64,000 bases of DNA, taken from contig JAIUML010000002.1 in NCBI GenBank assembly GCA_022565595.1, positions 62,001-126,000 on the forward strand. Direction: 5' to 3'. The translations under genes and the position numbers were made by a program. The DNA is from Saccharospirillum sp. (GTDB lineage: Bacteria; Pseudomonadota; Gammaproteobacteria; Pseudomonadales; Natronospirillaceae). A model generated the notes under the pieces. It was not told the DNA's origin. It did no database searches and was given only the letters and a program-made list of their open reading frames with translations. Below are positions 9,807 through 20,238 of this stretch, one piece after another. The stretch's first letter is position 1; the number at the start of each line of letters is the position of its first letter.

Positions 9807-10490
9807 TCAGGACTGGCTCAATTGAGCCAACCATTGTCGAGTGTAACAGGGACGGCCTTCCAGTAAATGCTCGATTCTCTGCCAGTGAACCTGCTGCCCC
9901 CAGTACTGCGCCTCGGCATCCAGCCAATCATTCCGGCTCATGGGCGCCATTGCTGCCCCGGGTATCTGCCGTTGCTGGCCCCACTCACAAAGACCCAGCG
10001 CCGGGTCAAAGCGGTACAAGGCGTCACCACGAATCCATTGACCCGAATCGAGCGCTCGACGGTAGTCGATACCAAAGCCAAGCAGTTCCAGCAAACGGCG
10101 TTCAAAAAATCGTAAAGCTGCCTGTGCACCCATACCACCCAGGGGCAACTGTACCAAAGTACTGGCATAGGTTCCGAAAAAGCTTGCGTCTGCCTGGAAA
10201 CGCGGCAACAAGCGAATGCACAATTCGTTCAAATGCATGGCCTCCAGCAACGGCCGCCCTTCATGCAGGAGAGCAGGCTCGGCATAGGACCAATCACTGA
10301 GCTGTTTCAGTTCCCGCTGCCCTGTAAGACGCACGCGCAACTGACGAAACAACTCAGGTCGCCCTCCTTTATAAACGGCCGACAATCGGCCCTGTTCGGC
10401 GGTCAGTAATTCAAGAATAAAATGCTGTTCCCGGTAGGGCCGAGCATGCAATACAAAGGCAGCCTGATTCGGGGCCCGCCGCTGTTTCAT
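9807..10490 (-). CDS. recO: DNA repair protein RecO
   Basis: 227 aa. It works with RecF and RecR to load RecA onto SSB-coated single-stranded DNA. An OB-fold N-terminus is visible ([34 protein letters not shown]), followed by a helical domain with [13 protein letters not shown] and [18 protein letters not shown], typical of proteobacterial RecO without the zinc cysteines. I place the start at ATG 10490-10488, which overlaps the era stop as ATGA and has AAGG upstream, instead of a longer in-frame extension. Confidence 0.92.
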   Translation of the reverse strand: MKQRRAPNQAAFVLHARPYREQHFILELLTAEQGRLSAVYKGGRPELFRQLRVRLTGQRELKQLSDWSYAEPALLHEGRPLLEAMHLNELCIRLLPRFQADASFFGTYASTLVQLPLGGMGAQAALRFFERRLLELLGFGIDYRRALDSGQWIRGDALYRFDPALGLCEWGQQRQIPGAAMAPMSRNDWLDAEAQYWGQQVHWQRIEHLLEGRPCYTRQWLAQLSQS

Positions 10491-11395
10491 GAGCCTTCGG
10501 AATACCCCAAACTCTTGAGGGCGCGTTCGTCGTCTGCCCAACCACCCTTGACTTTTACCCAGAGGTTAAGCATTACACGACAGTCGAACAGTTTTTCCAT
10601 ATCCAGGCGCGCATCCTGACCCACCTTCTTGATGCGAGCACCCTTGTCACCGATGACAATCTTTTTCTGGCCTTGACGCTCCACCAGAATCAACCCATGG
10701 ATGTGCAGTATCCCCTGCTCTGCCTTGAATTGTTCAATTTCTACGGCCATGGAATAGGGCAGCTCGGCACCCAGTTGGCGCATCAGTTTTTCCCGAATCA
10801 ATTCGGCCGCCATAAAACGCTCGGTTCGGTCGGTAATCTGATCTTCAGGAAAATGGAATGGCCCCTCGGGCATGCGCTGCCTCAGGCACTCAACCAGCGC
10901 ATCCAGGTTCTGGCCACGCAAGGCCGATAGTGGAATGACTTCAGCAAAGGTAAAGTGTCCCGCCACCCGTTCTATATGAGGCAACAGGAGCCCCTTGTCG
11001 TCAACCTGATCAATCTTGTTAATGGCCAGTATCACCGGTGCCTGGCAGCGCTTGAGCTTGTCCAGCACCCATTGATCTTCCTCGGTCCAGGTGACACCAT
11101 CGACCACAAAAACAATGGCATCGACATCCGCCAGAGCCGAGTCGGCAGCCCGGTTCATGTGCCGGTTGATGGCGCGTTCTTCCTGGCGGTGCATGCCGGG
11201 CGTATCCACAAACACCAGTTGATCTGAGCCTTCTGTATGAATACCCAGCACCTGATGCCTGGTTGTTTGAGGTTTGCGCGACGTTATGGAAATTTTCTGA
11301 CCCAGGAGGTGGTTCATCAATGTCGACTTGCCCACATTTGGGCGGCCTACGATGGCGACAAAACCACAGCGAGTCGGGGTACTAGTGTCGTTCAC
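10487..11395 (-). CDS. era: GTPase Era
   Basis: 302 aa from GTG 11395-11393 (E. coli Era 301). It binds the 3' end of 16S rRNA and checks 30S assembly. G-domain motifs: G1 [10 protein letters not shown]3 DTPGMH, G4 NKID, G5 SAL; the C-terminal KH domain has [21 protein letters not shown]. The chosen GTG overlaps the end of rnc and has GGAG 11 bases upstream; the protein then starts [20 protein letters not shown], like other Era proteins. A TTG/ATG-type start 33 bases further up is possible. Confidence 0.95.
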   Translation of the reverse strand: MNDTSTPTRCGFVAIVGRPNVGKSTLMNHLLGQKISITSRKPQTTRHQVLGIHTEGSDQLVFVDTPGMHRQEERAINRHMNRAADSALADVDAIVFVVDGVTWTEEDQWVLDKLKRCQAPVILAINKIDQVDDKGLLLPHIERVAGHFTFAEVIPLSALRGQNLDALVECLRQRMPEGPFHFPEDQITDRTERFMAAELIREKLMRQLGAELPYSMAVEIEQFKAEQGILHIHGLILVERQGQKKIVIGDKGARIKKVGQDARLDMEKLFDCRVMLNLWVKVKGGWADDERALKSLGYSEGS

Positions 11396-12074
11396 GGGTT
11401 GTTTCTCCAAGCGCTTTGAGCGCAGCACGGGCAGCTTCCTGCTCGGCGATTCGGCGGCTGTTGCCCTGACCCTGGGTGGGTTGATCCAGGCCTTCTACTT
11501 CGCAGTCGACGACAAAAGTCTGATCGTGCGCCTCCCCGCTAACCAGACTGACATGATAGCTGGGCAGCGGCGCTTTTCTGGCCTGCAGAAACTCCTGCAG
11601 ACGGGTTTTCGAATCCTTGATGTTGTCGCGCAGATTCAACTCGGACAAGCGTTCTTCATACCAACCGACGACCACTTGCTGCGCCGTGAGCAGATCGCTG
11701 TCGAGGCTGATTGCACCAATAATGGCCTCGACTGCGTCTGCGAGGATACTGTCACGCCGAAACCCGCCGCTTTTTAATTCACCACTGCCCAGCTTCAGGC
11801 AATCGCCCAACTCAAAGGCTCTACCCAGCTCGGCCAGTGTTTCGCCTTTGACCAGGTGAGCACGTAGCCTGGATAACTGACCTTCTCGGGCATTGGGAAA
11901 GCGTTGATACAGCTGTTGAGCAATGGTGCAATTGAGAATGGCATCGCCCAGAAATTCCAGGCGTTCATTATTTTTTCTGGCGTGACTGCGATGAGTCAAG
12001 GCCTGGGAAAGCAACTCAGCCTGGTTGAACTGGTAGCCCAACCTTTTGCTGAGACGATCTAGTGCTAGAGTCAC
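11382..12074 (-). CDS. rnc: Ribonuclease III
   Basis: 230 aa. It cuts double-stranded RNA, including the 30S rRNA precursor. The signature [12 protein letters not shown] with the catalytic acidic residues lies at ~37-48, a second catalytic region at [16 protein letters not shown], and the C-terminal double-stranded RNA binding domain at ~157-225 ([14 protein letters not shown] ... [21 protein letters not shown]). It is in the lepB-DUF4845-rnc-era-recO run and overlaps the era start. Confidence 0.96.
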   Translation of the reverse strand: MTLALDRLSKRLGYQFNQAELLSQALTHRSHARKNNERLEFLGDAILNCTIAQQLYQRFPNAREGQLSRLRAHLVKGETLAELGRAFELGDCLKLGSGELKSGGFRRDSILADAVEAIIGAISLDSDLLTAQQVVVGWYEERLSELNLRDNIKDSKTRLQEFLQARKAPLPSYHVSLVSGEAHDQTFVVDCEVEGLDQPTQGQGNSRRIAEQEAARAALKALGETTRERH

Positions 12075-12077
12075 TGT

Positions 12078-12443
12078 TTAAAACTCGTATTCTTCATAAA
12101 AGGTGAGGACCACATCAACATTGCCGAACAGATGGATTCGCTCTTCGTAATCCAGTATCAGCTTTGGTGGGTTTGAACGACGATCAAAGGTTAACGCCCG
12201 GTTAACGTCGACTTGAATGTTATTGATATTCACATTTCGCCGCACTCGATCACGAAAATCGGATTCGGAGAAGGTGCCTCTCGCGCTATCCTCCACCATG
12301 CGCGTCAACATCGCATTCAAGGTGAACTGGTCGTAATAAGGGCCAGACAACTTCACCACCAGGGTGCCGAAAAATACCACCAGAAAGACCAGCAGCAGCA
12401 CTCCCCAAATGGACAAACCCCGTTCTTTGCCGGGTGTTCTCAT
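12078..12443 (-). CDS. DUF4845 small membrane protein
   Basis: 121 aa. One N-terminal membrane anchor (SIWGVLLLVFLVVFFGTLVVKL, residues ~11-32) and a small soluble C-terminal part with DYEERIHLFGNVDVVLTF. This matches the DUF4845 family, which sits between lepB and rnc in pseudomonads and has no known function. The stop lies 3 bases before the rnc start, so it is co-expressed with rnc. The 214 bases between its start and lepB hold no convincing gene. Confidence 0.85.
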   Translation of the reverse strand: MRTPGKERGLSIWGVLLLVFLVVFFGTLVVKLSGPYYDQFTLNAMLTRMVEDSARGTFSESDFRDRVRRNVNINNIQVDVNRALTFDRRSNPPKLILDYEERIHLFGNVDVVLTFYEEYEF

Positions 12444-12657
12444 GGTGTAATCCTCATTGTTATTGCAGCGGTAGCGGGCTGGGGATTCCCCCGTACAGTG
12501 GCCGCCAGGCAGGATAGCCGAGCGAATATGCCACCAAACGACTCACCAGAATCGTGCAATGCCCATTCAAGGTCTCGACTTTAGGCCATTGTTGAAGGCT
12601 GGACAAGCTTTCACCGGGGCCAGCGCCAAGGCCACACCCGGTGAACGGCATCAGATA

Positions 12658-13761
12658 TCAGTCTATCCCACCAAAACGAGCAAAACTTGGGTACCAGCCC
12701 TTCCATTGCATCCAGATGGCAATGGCTTCACCAAGAATGGCGTTTTCATCAACGAAGCCCCAGGCATTGTCGCCAGAGTTGTTGAAATCACGCTGGTCCA
12801 TACGGCGCTGGCCTTCCCAATAGCGAGAGTCATGGCTGGCGTCACGGTTATCGCCCATCACAAAGTATTGCCCCTCGGGCACCACGACGCCCGCGGTGGG
12901 CACCCATTCGTGCGGAGTCCGGGTCGGACCTCTGTCATTCAGATAGATGGAATGAGGTGTCTCGCCGAGTGACTCTTCTCTGAGTTCATAGCGACCTTCG
13001 CCATCCGCTGCTGCACTAACCAGAGTGTTAGGGATCAAGTCTCCATTGATGCGCAATTCGCGGCGCACATAGTCGTACTGGATCAGATCGCCAGGCACAC
13101 CAACAACGCGCTTGATAAAGTTTTTGTCCGGCTCATGCGGTGGTCGGAAGACGATCACTTCGCCGCGCTCGGGCATGCGCACCGGTATTATCACCTGGTT
13201 AGTGACCGGCATACGAATGCCATAAGTGAAACGGTTCACCAGAATGAAATCACCAATTTCCAGAGTCGGTTTCATTGAGCCAGAAGGAATCTGAAAGGGC
13301 TCAAACAGAAAGCTGCGCAGTACAAACACCACCAGCAGGACCGGAAAGAACGACCGGCTGTTCTCGATCAGCCCGGGCTCTACATCCAACTCCGCCTGTT
13401 TGACGTCCAGGTCTTCCACCTGTTCGGCGGCAGACTGCAACAATGCACGACGGTGCGGACGCAACCAGTACCAATCGACCGCGAACACCACTCCTGTCGC
13501 CAGAGTCGCCACCACCAGCAAGAGCGCGAAATCGAAACTCTGCCGGATGGTCTGCCAGACCAGTATGACGAGGGCGGCCAGCAAAGCATAGCCCAGCGCT
13601 TTTTCCATGGGACTGGCAGAAAACTGCTGTTGCAATTTTTCGGCGGTCCAACTGTTTTCGTCCGCATTGGCAAGCAACAACTGATGATGACGCTTGAAAA
13701 TCAGTACTGCCAGAAGGGCGAAAACGGCCAAACACAACCAAAATAGGTAGATTACCGGCAT
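12658..13761 (-). CDS. lepB: Signal peptidase I (LepB), long form
   Basis: 367 aa, longer than E. coli LepB (324). It removes signal peptides of Sec and Tat substrates on the outer face of the inner membrane. The catalytic Ser is S162 (IPSGSMKPTLEIGDFILV) and the general-base Lys K217 (FIKRVVGVPGD); the GDNRDASHDSRYWG-type box E is near the C-terminus (MGDNRDASHDSRYW). Membrane segments are seen at ~3-22, ~54-72, ~78-98 and ~138-152, so the N-terminal membrane region is longer than in E. coli. It lies downstream of lepA in the same operon. Confidence 0.95.
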   Translation of the reverse strand: MPVIYLFWLCLAVFALLAVLIFKRHHQLLLANADENSWTAEKLQQQFSASPMEKALGYALLAALVILVWQTIRQSFDFALLLVVATLATGVVFAVDWYWLRPHRRALLQSAAEQVEDLDVKQAELDVEPGLIENSRSFFPVLLVVFVLRSFLFEPFQIPSGSMKPTLEIGDFILVNRFTYGIRMPVTNQVIIPVRMPERGEVIVFRPPHEPDKNFIKRVVGVPGDLIQYDYVRRELRINGDLIPNTLVSAAADGEGRYELREESLGETPHSIYLNDRGPTRTPHEWVPTAGVVVPEGQYFVMGDNRDASHDSRYWEGQRRMDQRDFNNSGDNAWGFVDENAILGEAIAIWMQWKGWYPSFARFGGID

Positions 13762-13775
13762 CCGTCTTGAGTCCT

Positions 13776-15578
13776 TTAGCTATCCACTTTGAGTATTGCC
13801 AAAAAGGCATCCTGGGGAATCGAAACCGATCCCACCTGTTTCATGCGCTTCTTGCCTTCTTTCTGGCGCTGCAGCAGTTTCTTCTTGCGGCTGACATCGC
13901 CACCATAACATTTGGCGGTCACATTCTTGCGCAGTGCTTTCACTGTGGCTCGCGCTACAACCTGATTCCCAACAGCCGCCTGTACGGCAACATCAAACAT
14001 CTGACGAGGAATCAACTCTTTCATTTTTTCACACAACAAACGACCGCGACGCTGGATATGGTCCCGGTGCATAATAACGGCCAGAGCATCAACACGATCC
14101 CCGTTGACCAGAATATCCAGGCGCGTCAGATGGGCCGCCTCGAAGCGATCGAAAGAGAAATCCAGAGAGGCAAAGCCACGGCTGACGGATTTCAGTCGAT
14201 CGAAAAAGTCCATGACGATCTCGGCCATGGGCAGATCGTAAACCAGTGAGACCTGGCCACCCATGAACTGCATGTCTTTCTGTACACCACGCTTTTCAAT
14301 ACAGAGTGTGATGACATTGCCCACATGCTCCTGAGGAACCAGGATACTGGCGCGAACGATGGGCTCGCGAAACTCTTCGATATTGTTTACGGCCGGTAAC
14401 CTTGAGGGGTTATCGACATAAAGCACCGTGCCGTCCGTTTTAACGATCTCATAGACCACCGTCGGCGCTGTGGTGATCAGGTCCAGATCGTATTCGCGCT
14501 CCAACCTCTCCTGGATGATCTCCATGTGGAGCATGCCAAGGAAGCCACAACGAAACCCAAAGCCCAGCGCATCTGAGCTTTCTGGCTCATAGAACAGGGA
14601 GGCATCGTTCAGACTGAGCTTCTCAAGTGCCACCCGAAAATCTTCGTAGTCTTCTGCCGATACTGGAAACAGCCCGGCATAAACCTGCGGCTTCACCTTC
14701 TTGAACCCGGGTACAACTTCAACGTCTGGCGTGTTGTACAGGGTGATGGTATCGCCAACCGGTGCACCACGAATTTCCTTGATGGACGCACAGATAAAGC
14801 CAACCTCGCCAGCTTTCAGCTCCTTTTGCTCGGTCATTTTGGGGGTGAAGATGCCCAACTTATCGACCACATGCTGGCGGCCGGTACTCTTGAGCAATAT
14901 CTTGTCACCTTTGCGCAACCGACCGTGACGAACCCGTACCAGGGATACAACACCCAGATAATTGTCGAACCAGGAATCGATGATCAGCGCCTGGAGATTG
15001 CCTTCGATGTTGCCCTCGGGCGGTGGAATGCGCTCAATCAGTTGCTCCAGCACATCTTCGATGCCAAGCCCACTCTTGGCGGAGGCTCTGACCGCATCGT
15101 GCGCATCAATACCGATAATCTCTTCGATTTCCTGAGCCACGCGCTCCGGCTCTGCCTGAGGCAAGTCCATCTTGTTCAGTACAGGCACCACTTCCAGCCC
15201 CTGCTCAATGGCGGTGTAGCAGTTGGCGACCGACTGAGCTTCCACGCCCTGGCCAGCATCAACCACCAACAGGGCGCCTTCACAGGCAAAGAGCGAGCGG
15301 GAAACCTCATAGGCAAAGTCGACATGCCCTGGGGTGTCGATGAAGTTCAGCTGATAAACCTTACCACTGCGGGCCTTGTAGTTCAGAGTCACACTCTGGG
15401 CCTTGATGGTAATACCTCGCTCACGCTCGAGGTCCATTGAATCCAGCACCTGCTCGGCCATGTCTCGATCACTCAGACCACCACACACCTGAATAAAACG
15501 GTCCGCAAGGGTGGACTTGCCGTGATCAATATGGGCGATGATGGAAAAGTTGCGAATATGGGAAAGATCGCTACTCAC
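13776..15578 (-). CDS. lepA: Elongation factor 4 (LepA)
   Basis: 600 aa, the standard length. A ribosomal GTPase that back-translocates or helps 30S biogenesis. G1 AHIDHGKST (residues ~15-23), switch [11 protein letters not shown]4 NKMD and the C-terminal LepA-specific domain ([21 protein letters not shown] ... [22 protein letters not shown]) are all clear. It is followed 14 bases on by lepB; the lepA-lepB pair is conserved. Confidence 0.97.
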   Translation of the reverse strand: MSSDLSHIRNFSIIAHIDHGKSTLADRFIQVCGGLSDRDMAEQVLDSMDLERERGITIKAQSVTLNYKARSGKVYQLNFIDTPGHVDFAYEVSRSLFACEGALLVVDAGQGVEAQSVANCYTAIEQGLEVVPVLNKMDLPQAEPERVAQEIEEIIGIDAHDAVRASAKSGLGIEDVLEQLIERIPPPEGNIEGNLQALIIDSWFDNYLGVVSLVRVRHGRLRKGDKILLKSTGRQHVVDKLGIFTPKMTEQKELKAGEVGFICASIKEIRGAPVGDTITLYNTPDVEVVPGFKKVKPQVYAGLFPVSAEDYEDFRVALEKLSLNDASLFYEPESSDALGFGFRCGFLGMLHMEIIQERLEREYDLDLITTAPTVVYEIVKTDGTVLYVDNPSRLPAVNNIEEFREPIVRASILVPQEHVGNVITLCIEKRGVQKDMQFMGGQVSLVYDLPMAEIVMDFFDRLKSVSRGFASLDFSFDRFEAAHLTRLDILVNGDRVDALAVIMHRDHIQRRGRLLCEKMKELIPRQMFDVAVQAAVGNQVVARATVKALRKNVTAKCYGGDVSRKKKLLQRQKEGKKRMKQVGSVSIPQDAFLAILKVDS

Positions 15579-15652
15579 TTAGGCTGATACTCGGCTAAAA
15601 AATGGGTCGCGAGTTTAAACCATTTGCACTCGGAAGACCATTCAAGGAGGGC

Positions 15653-15688
15653 TGATCCCCCCGGCAATTGCTTCGATCAGGGGGATCA
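15653..15688. terminator. GC-rich inverted repeat between degP and lepA
   Basis: Perfect 9-bp arms, TGATCCCCC (15653-15661) and GGGGGATCA (15680-15688), with an 18-base spacer, in the 141-base gap between the protease gene and lepA. It could form a hairpin in the transcript on either strand and attenuate or stop read-through from the protease gene. No T-run follows on either side, so it is not a classical intrinsic terminator. Confidence 0.35.
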
Positions 15689-15719
15689 AGTTACCGCGCT
15701 CTGTCGCGCTGTTCAGTTA

Positions 15720-17096
15720 CTAACCGGTCGGAATGGCCAGATAGATGATGTTGGTACCACGAAGGATACGCACAGCTACAGCGCCATTTTCCGGCAACTG
15801 GCGCATCAGGCGGTCAAAATCCTCCTTGCTGCGAACAAACTCACCCGCGAGCATGGTAATGACATCACCGCTGCGCAAACCGGCTTCTTCGGCAGGGCCG
15901 GGCATCACCCGCTCAACCAGCACACCATCGCGATTCTCGACATCGACCACAATAATGTTCAGGCTGTTGTCAGCGCTGGGGGTTTCAGGCTCCGGTGCCT
16001 GTGCCGTCGCTGCGTCTTCCAGAGTGCCTATGGTCACATCCAGGGTCACGCGCTCGCCACCACGCATGACTTCCACATCGACCGTCCTGCCCGGCCGAAC
16101 CTGGCCCACCAGAGGCGGCAAATCCGAGTAACGACGCACGGTTTCGCCATTAAAGGTCAGAATAATGTCATCCATGCGAATACCACCCTCAGCTGCGGGG
16201 CTGCCATCGAACACTCGAGCGATCAAGGCGCCCTCGGCTCTGTCGAGGCCCATGGAACGCGCCAACTCCGGGTTATCGTTGAATGGGGGGTACATTTCCA
16301 CACCGAGCCAGCCACGAGCAACGGCACCGGTTTCACGCAGTTGGTCAGCAATATCCATGGCGATGTCGATGGGAATGGCAAAGGAAACACCCATGAAGCC
16401 ACCAGAACGGGTGTAGATCTGGGCGTTGACGCCGACGACTTCACCATCGAGGTTAAACAAGGGCCCGCCGGAGTTGCCCGGGTTGATGGCAACATCGGTT
16501 TGTATAAAGGGCACATAGCGGTCAGCACCTCCCAGGGCTCGGCCCTTGGCACTGACAATACCGGCAGTCACCGAGTATTCGAAATTGAACGGTGAGCCGA
16601 TGGCCAGTACCCATTCACCGACTCTCAGATCAGCGCTGCTACCGATCCGAACGGCGTGCATCTGGTGTCCATCAACCTTGAGCAAGGCCACATCGGTTTG
16701 TGGGTCTGTACCTACGATCTCGGCCTGGTACTCGGTGCCATCGGTCAGCGTGACGTTCACCCTATCGGCACCATCGACGACGTGATTGTTGGTAAGGATG
16801 TAACCGTCATCAGAAATGATAAAGCCGGATCCCAGACCTTCTCTGGGGCGGGGAGTCGGTTGCTGCTGCTCGAACTGTTCCGGCAATTGGTCACCGAAGA
16901 AGTACCGGAATATCTCAGGCACCTGCTGTTGTCGACTGCCCCTGGTAGCGGCCGTGGTGGTGGTTGTGATCTTCACAACGGAGGGGGAATTATCTTCAAC
17001 CAATTGGGTGAAATCTGGCAGCCCTTGAGCAACCGCTTGAGCCACCAGCAGACACATTGCCGTTAGCGCTGTGTACAGAGTAGACCACTTCAACAT
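15720..17096 (-). CDS. mucD: DegP/DegQ-type periplasmic serine protease (MucD-like)
   Basis: 458 aa. Periplasmic HtrA protease and chaperone. Signal peptide ~1-24 (cleavage after AVAQ), trypsin-like domain with catalytic triad H105 (TNNHVVDGA), D135 (TDVALLK) and S209 (NPGNSGGPLF), then two PDZ domains (~265-355 and ~370-455). The order rseC-mucD-lepA matches the Pseudomonas mucC-mucD-lepA arrangement, which is why I use the mucD symbol. The upstream algU-mucA-mucB genes of that locus are missing here, so sigma-E control from the same operon is not available. Confidence 0.9.
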   Translation of the reverse strand: MLKWSTLYTALTAMCLLVAQAVAQGLPDFTQLVEDNSPSVVKITTTTTAATRGSRQQQVPEIFRYFFGDQLPEQFEQQQPTPRPREGLGSGFIISDDGYILTNNHVVDGADRVNVTLTDGTEYQAEIVGTDPQTDVALLKVDGHQMHAVRIGSSADLRVGEWVLAIGSPFNFEYSVTAGIVSAKGRALGGADRYVPFIQTDVAINPGNSGGPLFNLDGEVVGVNAQIYTRSGGFMGVSFAIPIDIAMDIADQLRETGAVARGWLGVEMYPPFNDNPELARSMGLDRAEGALIARVFDGSPAAEGGIRMDDIILTFNGETVRRYSDLPPLVGQVRPGRTVDVEVMRGGERVTLDVTIGTLEDAATAQAPEPETPSADNSLNIIVVDVENRDGVLVERVMPGPAEEAGLRSGDVITMLAGEFVRSKEDFDRLMRQLPENGAVAVRILRGTNIIYLAIPTG

Positions 17097-17196
17097 AACG
17101 AACTCACTCCCGATATCTCAATTAATAGCGCATATTAGGTCACAACTTACGCAACCAAATGCTCCGCCGATACCGTTTTACACCGCTTTTACAGCA

Positions 17197-17697
17197 CTAC
17201 AGAATGTCCTGGCGAGAATTATTCTGGTCCAATGGTACGCCAACGCTGGCTGGATCCGGTGTGTTGCTGACGTCGACAATCTGCGGTACCCAGTGCTGCG
17301 CTGCCGACTTGAACCGGTAACGAGTCAGCGCTAAAGCCACGGCCCCGCCCAACAGCGCCATCGCCAACTGCACTGGTTCTGCAAGCGACATTAGATGGCC
17401 TGACAGCAAGGCCAAAAAACCAGACAACAAGGGCAGCAGGTATAACCAGAGGGCGGCACGGGTCAATCGATCCTCCTCAATCGCCAAGCGCACCCAATTA
17501 CCGGGTCTGACTTCGCCAGCGTAAGGAATCGCGAAATGGTTCTTGGCTTCCTGACGGGAGCCATCAGTCACCTGGCTGAGCACCGCCTGCCCACAACCAT
17601 GGCGCGCCTTGCAACTCTGGCAGGCGCTGCTTTGAACCACGGCCACAGTGACCTGCCCCGGCTCTGTCGCAATCACCTGACCGTTTTCATAGACCAC
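17197..17697 (-). CDS. rseC: RseC/MucC-family membrane protein
   Basis: 166 aa. N-terminal cysteine cluster ACQSCKARHGCG (residues ~24-35) followed by two membrane helices (LWLYLLPLLSGFLALLSGHLM and VQLAMALLGGAVALALT), the RseC/MucC layout. In E. coli RseC modulates sigma-E signalling and takes part in the SoxR-reducing system. It is the first gene of the rseC-mucD unit and is divergent from nadB; only 158 bases separate it from the nadB start. With no algU, mucA or mucB present, a redox role is as likely as an envelope-stress one (inference). Confidence 0.85.
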   Translation of the reverse strand: MVYENGQVIATEPGQVTVAVVQSSACQSCKARHGCGQAVLSQVTDGSRQEAKNHFAIPYAGEVRPGNWVRLAIEEDRLTRAALWLYLLPLLSGFLALLSGHLMSLAEPVQLAMALLGGAVALALTRYRFKSAAQHWVPQIVDVSNTPDPASVGVPLDQNNSRQDIL

Positions 17698-17855
17698 TGT
17701 TGCCGATCCACCCTTTGCCTACCGAAGCCGCCATTGTACAGCCTCATGACTGGCCAACCAAAGGCAGACGATGAGAGAAAGCCTTAAGAACCTTGCTTTT
17801 CGTGGAATTTATCACGACGATTAACGACAGCCTTCCAACTGGAGAGTCCCCCTTC

Positions 17856-19460
17856 ATGGCATCCCGCTTGAGCGCAGATGTACTGGTCGTAGGCACCGGA
17901 GCCGCCGGTTTGACCCTGGCCCTGAGCCTGCCACGCGAAACCAATGTCTACCTGATCTGCAAAGGCACCCTGGGCACTGGCGCCACCGCCTGGGCGCAGG
18001 GTGGCGTAGCGGGTGTACTGGATGAAACCGATTCGGTTGAAGACCATGTTCAGGATACGCTTGGGGCCGGCGCTGGATTGTGCGAGCCCAAAGCTGTGCG
18101 ACATACCGTCGAGCATTCAACCGAGGCCATTCAATGGCTGGTAGATCAAGGCGTACCCTTTACGTTCGCCGATGGCTCGACACTGAACTACCACCTGACC
18201 CAGGAGGGTGGCCACAGTCACCGTCGCATTATTCATGCAGCCGATGCCACCGGCCTGGCCATTTCAGACACCCTGATCAATGCAGTCAGACAACGTGCCA
18301 ACATCCATATATTGGAACACCACGTTGCGGTTGATCTGATCACACGCCATAAACTGCGCGGTGCTCGTGACGGCGACGATCAATGCCTGGGTGCCTATGT
18401 GCTCGATACCCGCAATGACCGAGTCATGACCATTGGCAGCAGAGCAACGGTGCTGGCTACAGGCGGCGCCAGCAAGGTTTACCTCTTTACCAGCAACCCT
18501 GACGGAGCCACTGGCGATGGCATCGCCATGGCCTGGCGCGCCGGCTGCCGCGTCGCAAACATGGAATTCAACCAGTTCCACCCGACCTGCCTGTACCACC
18601 CCAGGGCCAAGTCTTTTCTGATCTCGGAGGCCGTCCGGGGTGAGGGCGGCTTGCTGAAACTGCCCAACGGCGACCGTTTCATGCCACAGTTCGATGAGCG
18701 CGCCGAGTTGGCACCACGCGACATCGTTGCCCGTGCCATCGACCACGAGATGAAGCGCCTGGGCGCAGACCACCTGTACCTGGACATCAGCCACCGCCCG
18801 GCCGAATTCATTCTCAGTCACTTCCCCACCATCCACAAACGCTGTCTGGAATTCGGCTACGACATGACTCGAGAGCCCTTGCCGGTCGTCCCTGCCGCGC
18901 ACTATACCTGTGGTGGGATTCGCACCAATACCTCCGCCAGGACCGACCTCAAAGCGCTCTATGCAGCAGGTGAATGCGCCTACACCGGCCTGCACGGCGC
19001 TAACCGCCTGGCCTCCAATTCGTTGCTGGAGTGCATCGTCTACGCCCGTGCTGCTGCTGCCGATATTGCCCAGCAGCCAGCATCAAATTTTGATCCAGAC
19101 AGCCTGCCATTATGGGACGAATCGCGCGTCTCGGATTCTGATGAGAAAGTGGTGATCAGCCACAACTGGGATGAATTGCGGCGATTCATGTGGGATTACG
19201 TAGGCATTGTGCGCACCGACAAGCGCCTGCAGCGAGCCAGACGCCGGGTGCAACTGCTGCAAAAGGAAATACACGACTACTATTCACATTTCCGAATTTC
19301 ATCGGATTTGCTGGAACTGCGCAATCTGGTGGTGGTCGCAGAGTTGATCATCGAATCCGCACTGTCCAGAAAGGAAAGCCGGGGCCTGCACTTCACTCTG
19401 ACTTACCCTGAGACTCAACCGACGCCGGAAATCACTGTGCTGACACCGGATCTGCCCTGA
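17856..19460 (+). CDS. nadB: L-aspartate oxidase NadB
   Basis: 534 aa FAD enzyme, first step of NAD synthesis: aspartate to iminoaspartate. FAD-binding DVLVVGTGAAGLTLAL at ~8-23, GGASKVYLFTSNPDGATGDGIAMAWRAG, the substrate region EFNQFHPT, and GLHGANRLASNSLLE near the C-terminus. The start is ATG 17856 with GGAGAG 9 bases upstream; an upstream in-frame extension of 21 residues is not conserved-looking. It is divergent from rseC and convergent with ygfX. Family relative of SdhA, and a neighbour of the flavinylation factor gene sdhE. Confidence 0.95.
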   Translation: MASRLSADVLVVGTGAAGLTLALSLPRETNVYLICKGTLGTGATAWAQGGVAGVLDETDSVEDHVQDTLGAGAGLCEPKAVRHTVEHSTEAIQWLVDQGVPFTFADGSTLNYHLTQEGGHSHRRIIHAADATGLAISDTLINAVRQRANIHILEHHVAVDLITRHKLRGARDGDDQCLGAYVLDTRNDRVMTIGSRATVLATGGASKVYLFTSNPDGATGDGIAMAWRAGCRVANMEFNQFHPTCLYHPRAKSFLISEAVRGEGGLLKLPNGDRFMPQFDERAELAPRDIVARAIDHEMKRLGADHLYLDISHRPAEFILSHFPTIHKRCLEFGYDMTREPLPVVPAAHYTCGGIRTNTSARTDLKALYAAGECAYTGLHGANRLASNSLLECIVYARAAAADIAQQPASNFDPDSLPLWDESRVSDSDEKVVISHNWDELRRFMWDYVGIVRTDKRLQRARRRVQLLQKEIHDYYSHFRISSDLLELRNLVVVAELIIESALSRKESRGLHFTLTYPETQPTPEITVLTPDLP

Positions 19461-19461
19461 A

Positions 19462-19893
19462 TCATCGCGGCCGTGCTGCCTGACGCACGGCAATGGCCTG
19501 AATGCGAAAGGCGGCGTGCAAGGCACGCCAACTGGCATCCGATACAGAGTCACGCCAGATCACCAGCCGGTGCGAACCGTTTTCGCCGCTCAGATCAAAG
19601 CGGATGGACATCGGCCGACATCGGCCTTTGCCACGCCAGATAAAGACGTCTCCGGTGTCGTCGTCAGCGGTGTATAGCGTCATCTGCTCACCCTGCCAAC
19701 GCAGCCGGGTATAGCGCGGCTGGGACCTTTCCAGCCCATAAGCAGCAACGGCGGCGGCCAGGCCTCCCAACAGCACCCAGAACAACGCCACCCCGGCCAG
19801 CGCAGCAAAGGCCATGAGAATGGGTATCACGCTATAATGCGTTAACTGAGCCCAGCGCGAAGGGCCAAGTTGGCACTCAATCAGGTTGGACAC
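19462..19893 (-). CDS. YgfX/CptA-like membrane protein
   Basis: 143 aa from GTG 19893, overlapping the sdhE stop by 17 bases. Two adjacent hydrophobic helices ([35 protein letters not shown]) and a soluble C-terminal half with [13 protein letters not shown] and [17 protein letters not shown]. This is the YgfX layout; ygfX partners sdhE (ygfY) in E. coli, where the pair was once called the CptAB toxin-antitoxin. A start at 19932 inside sdhE is possible. Family by shape and neighbourhood; sequence identity is weak. Confidence 0.7.
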   Translation of the reverse strand: MSNLIECQLGPSRWAQLTHYSVIPILMAFAALAGVALFWVLLGGLAAAVAAYGLERSQPRYTRLRWQGEQMTLYTADDDTGDVFIWRGKGRCRPMSIRFDLSGENGSHRLVIWRDSVSDASWRALHAAFRIQAIAVRQAARPR

Positions 19894-20143
19894 GGTCAAG
19901 GATCTTGCGCACCATATAAACCAGCTCGGCATCGTCAGGTGCCGACTTTTCCATAAACCAGTTGAACAGGTCCTGGTCTTCGTTATCGATCAGCTTCTTG
20001 TAGATACGTTGATCGTCTTCACTTAAAGTCGGGTAGGCATCTTCGGTGAAGGGCACCAGCAGTACGTCGAGCTCCAACATGCCTCTTCGTGAGTGCCACC
20101 AGAGGCGACGGTGCTCCAGCGCTTGCTGTTCGGTCATTGCCAC
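19877..20143 (-). CDS. sdhE: FAD assembly factor SdhE
   Basis: 88 aa, usual size. It helps attach FAD covalently to SdhA (and FrdA). The conserved RGxxE motif is present as RRGMLELD (residues ~19-26), followed by the DED-type acidic stretch [14 protein letters not shown] that recurs in the family. It is transcribed divergently from ygfZ and overlaps ygfX downstream. Confidence 0.93.
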   Translation of the reverse strand: MAMTEQQALEHRRLWWHSRRGMLELDVLLVPFTEDAYPTLSEDDQRIYKKLIDNEDQDLFNWFMEKSAPDDAELVYMVRKILDRVQPD

Positions 20144-20238
20144 GTTTAAAAATCCTGCGTTGGCCCAATAAAAGGTGATACTGTAGTGTACTGATTTTTA
20201 ACGAATTCTAACAGTTCAAGAGCAACAAGCCGATACCC

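Noticed and set aside
12460-12651. 63-codon open frame between lepB and the DUF4845 gene
   Set aside because: No ribosome-binding site, low-complexity translation and no recognisable feature; it could be real but I cannot support it.
19462-20143. CptAB toxin-antitoxin system
   Set aside because: The pair is better read as SdhE (flavinylation factor) with YgfX; the toxin-antitoxin label is not supported by the RGxxE motif and its place beside nadB and ygfZ.
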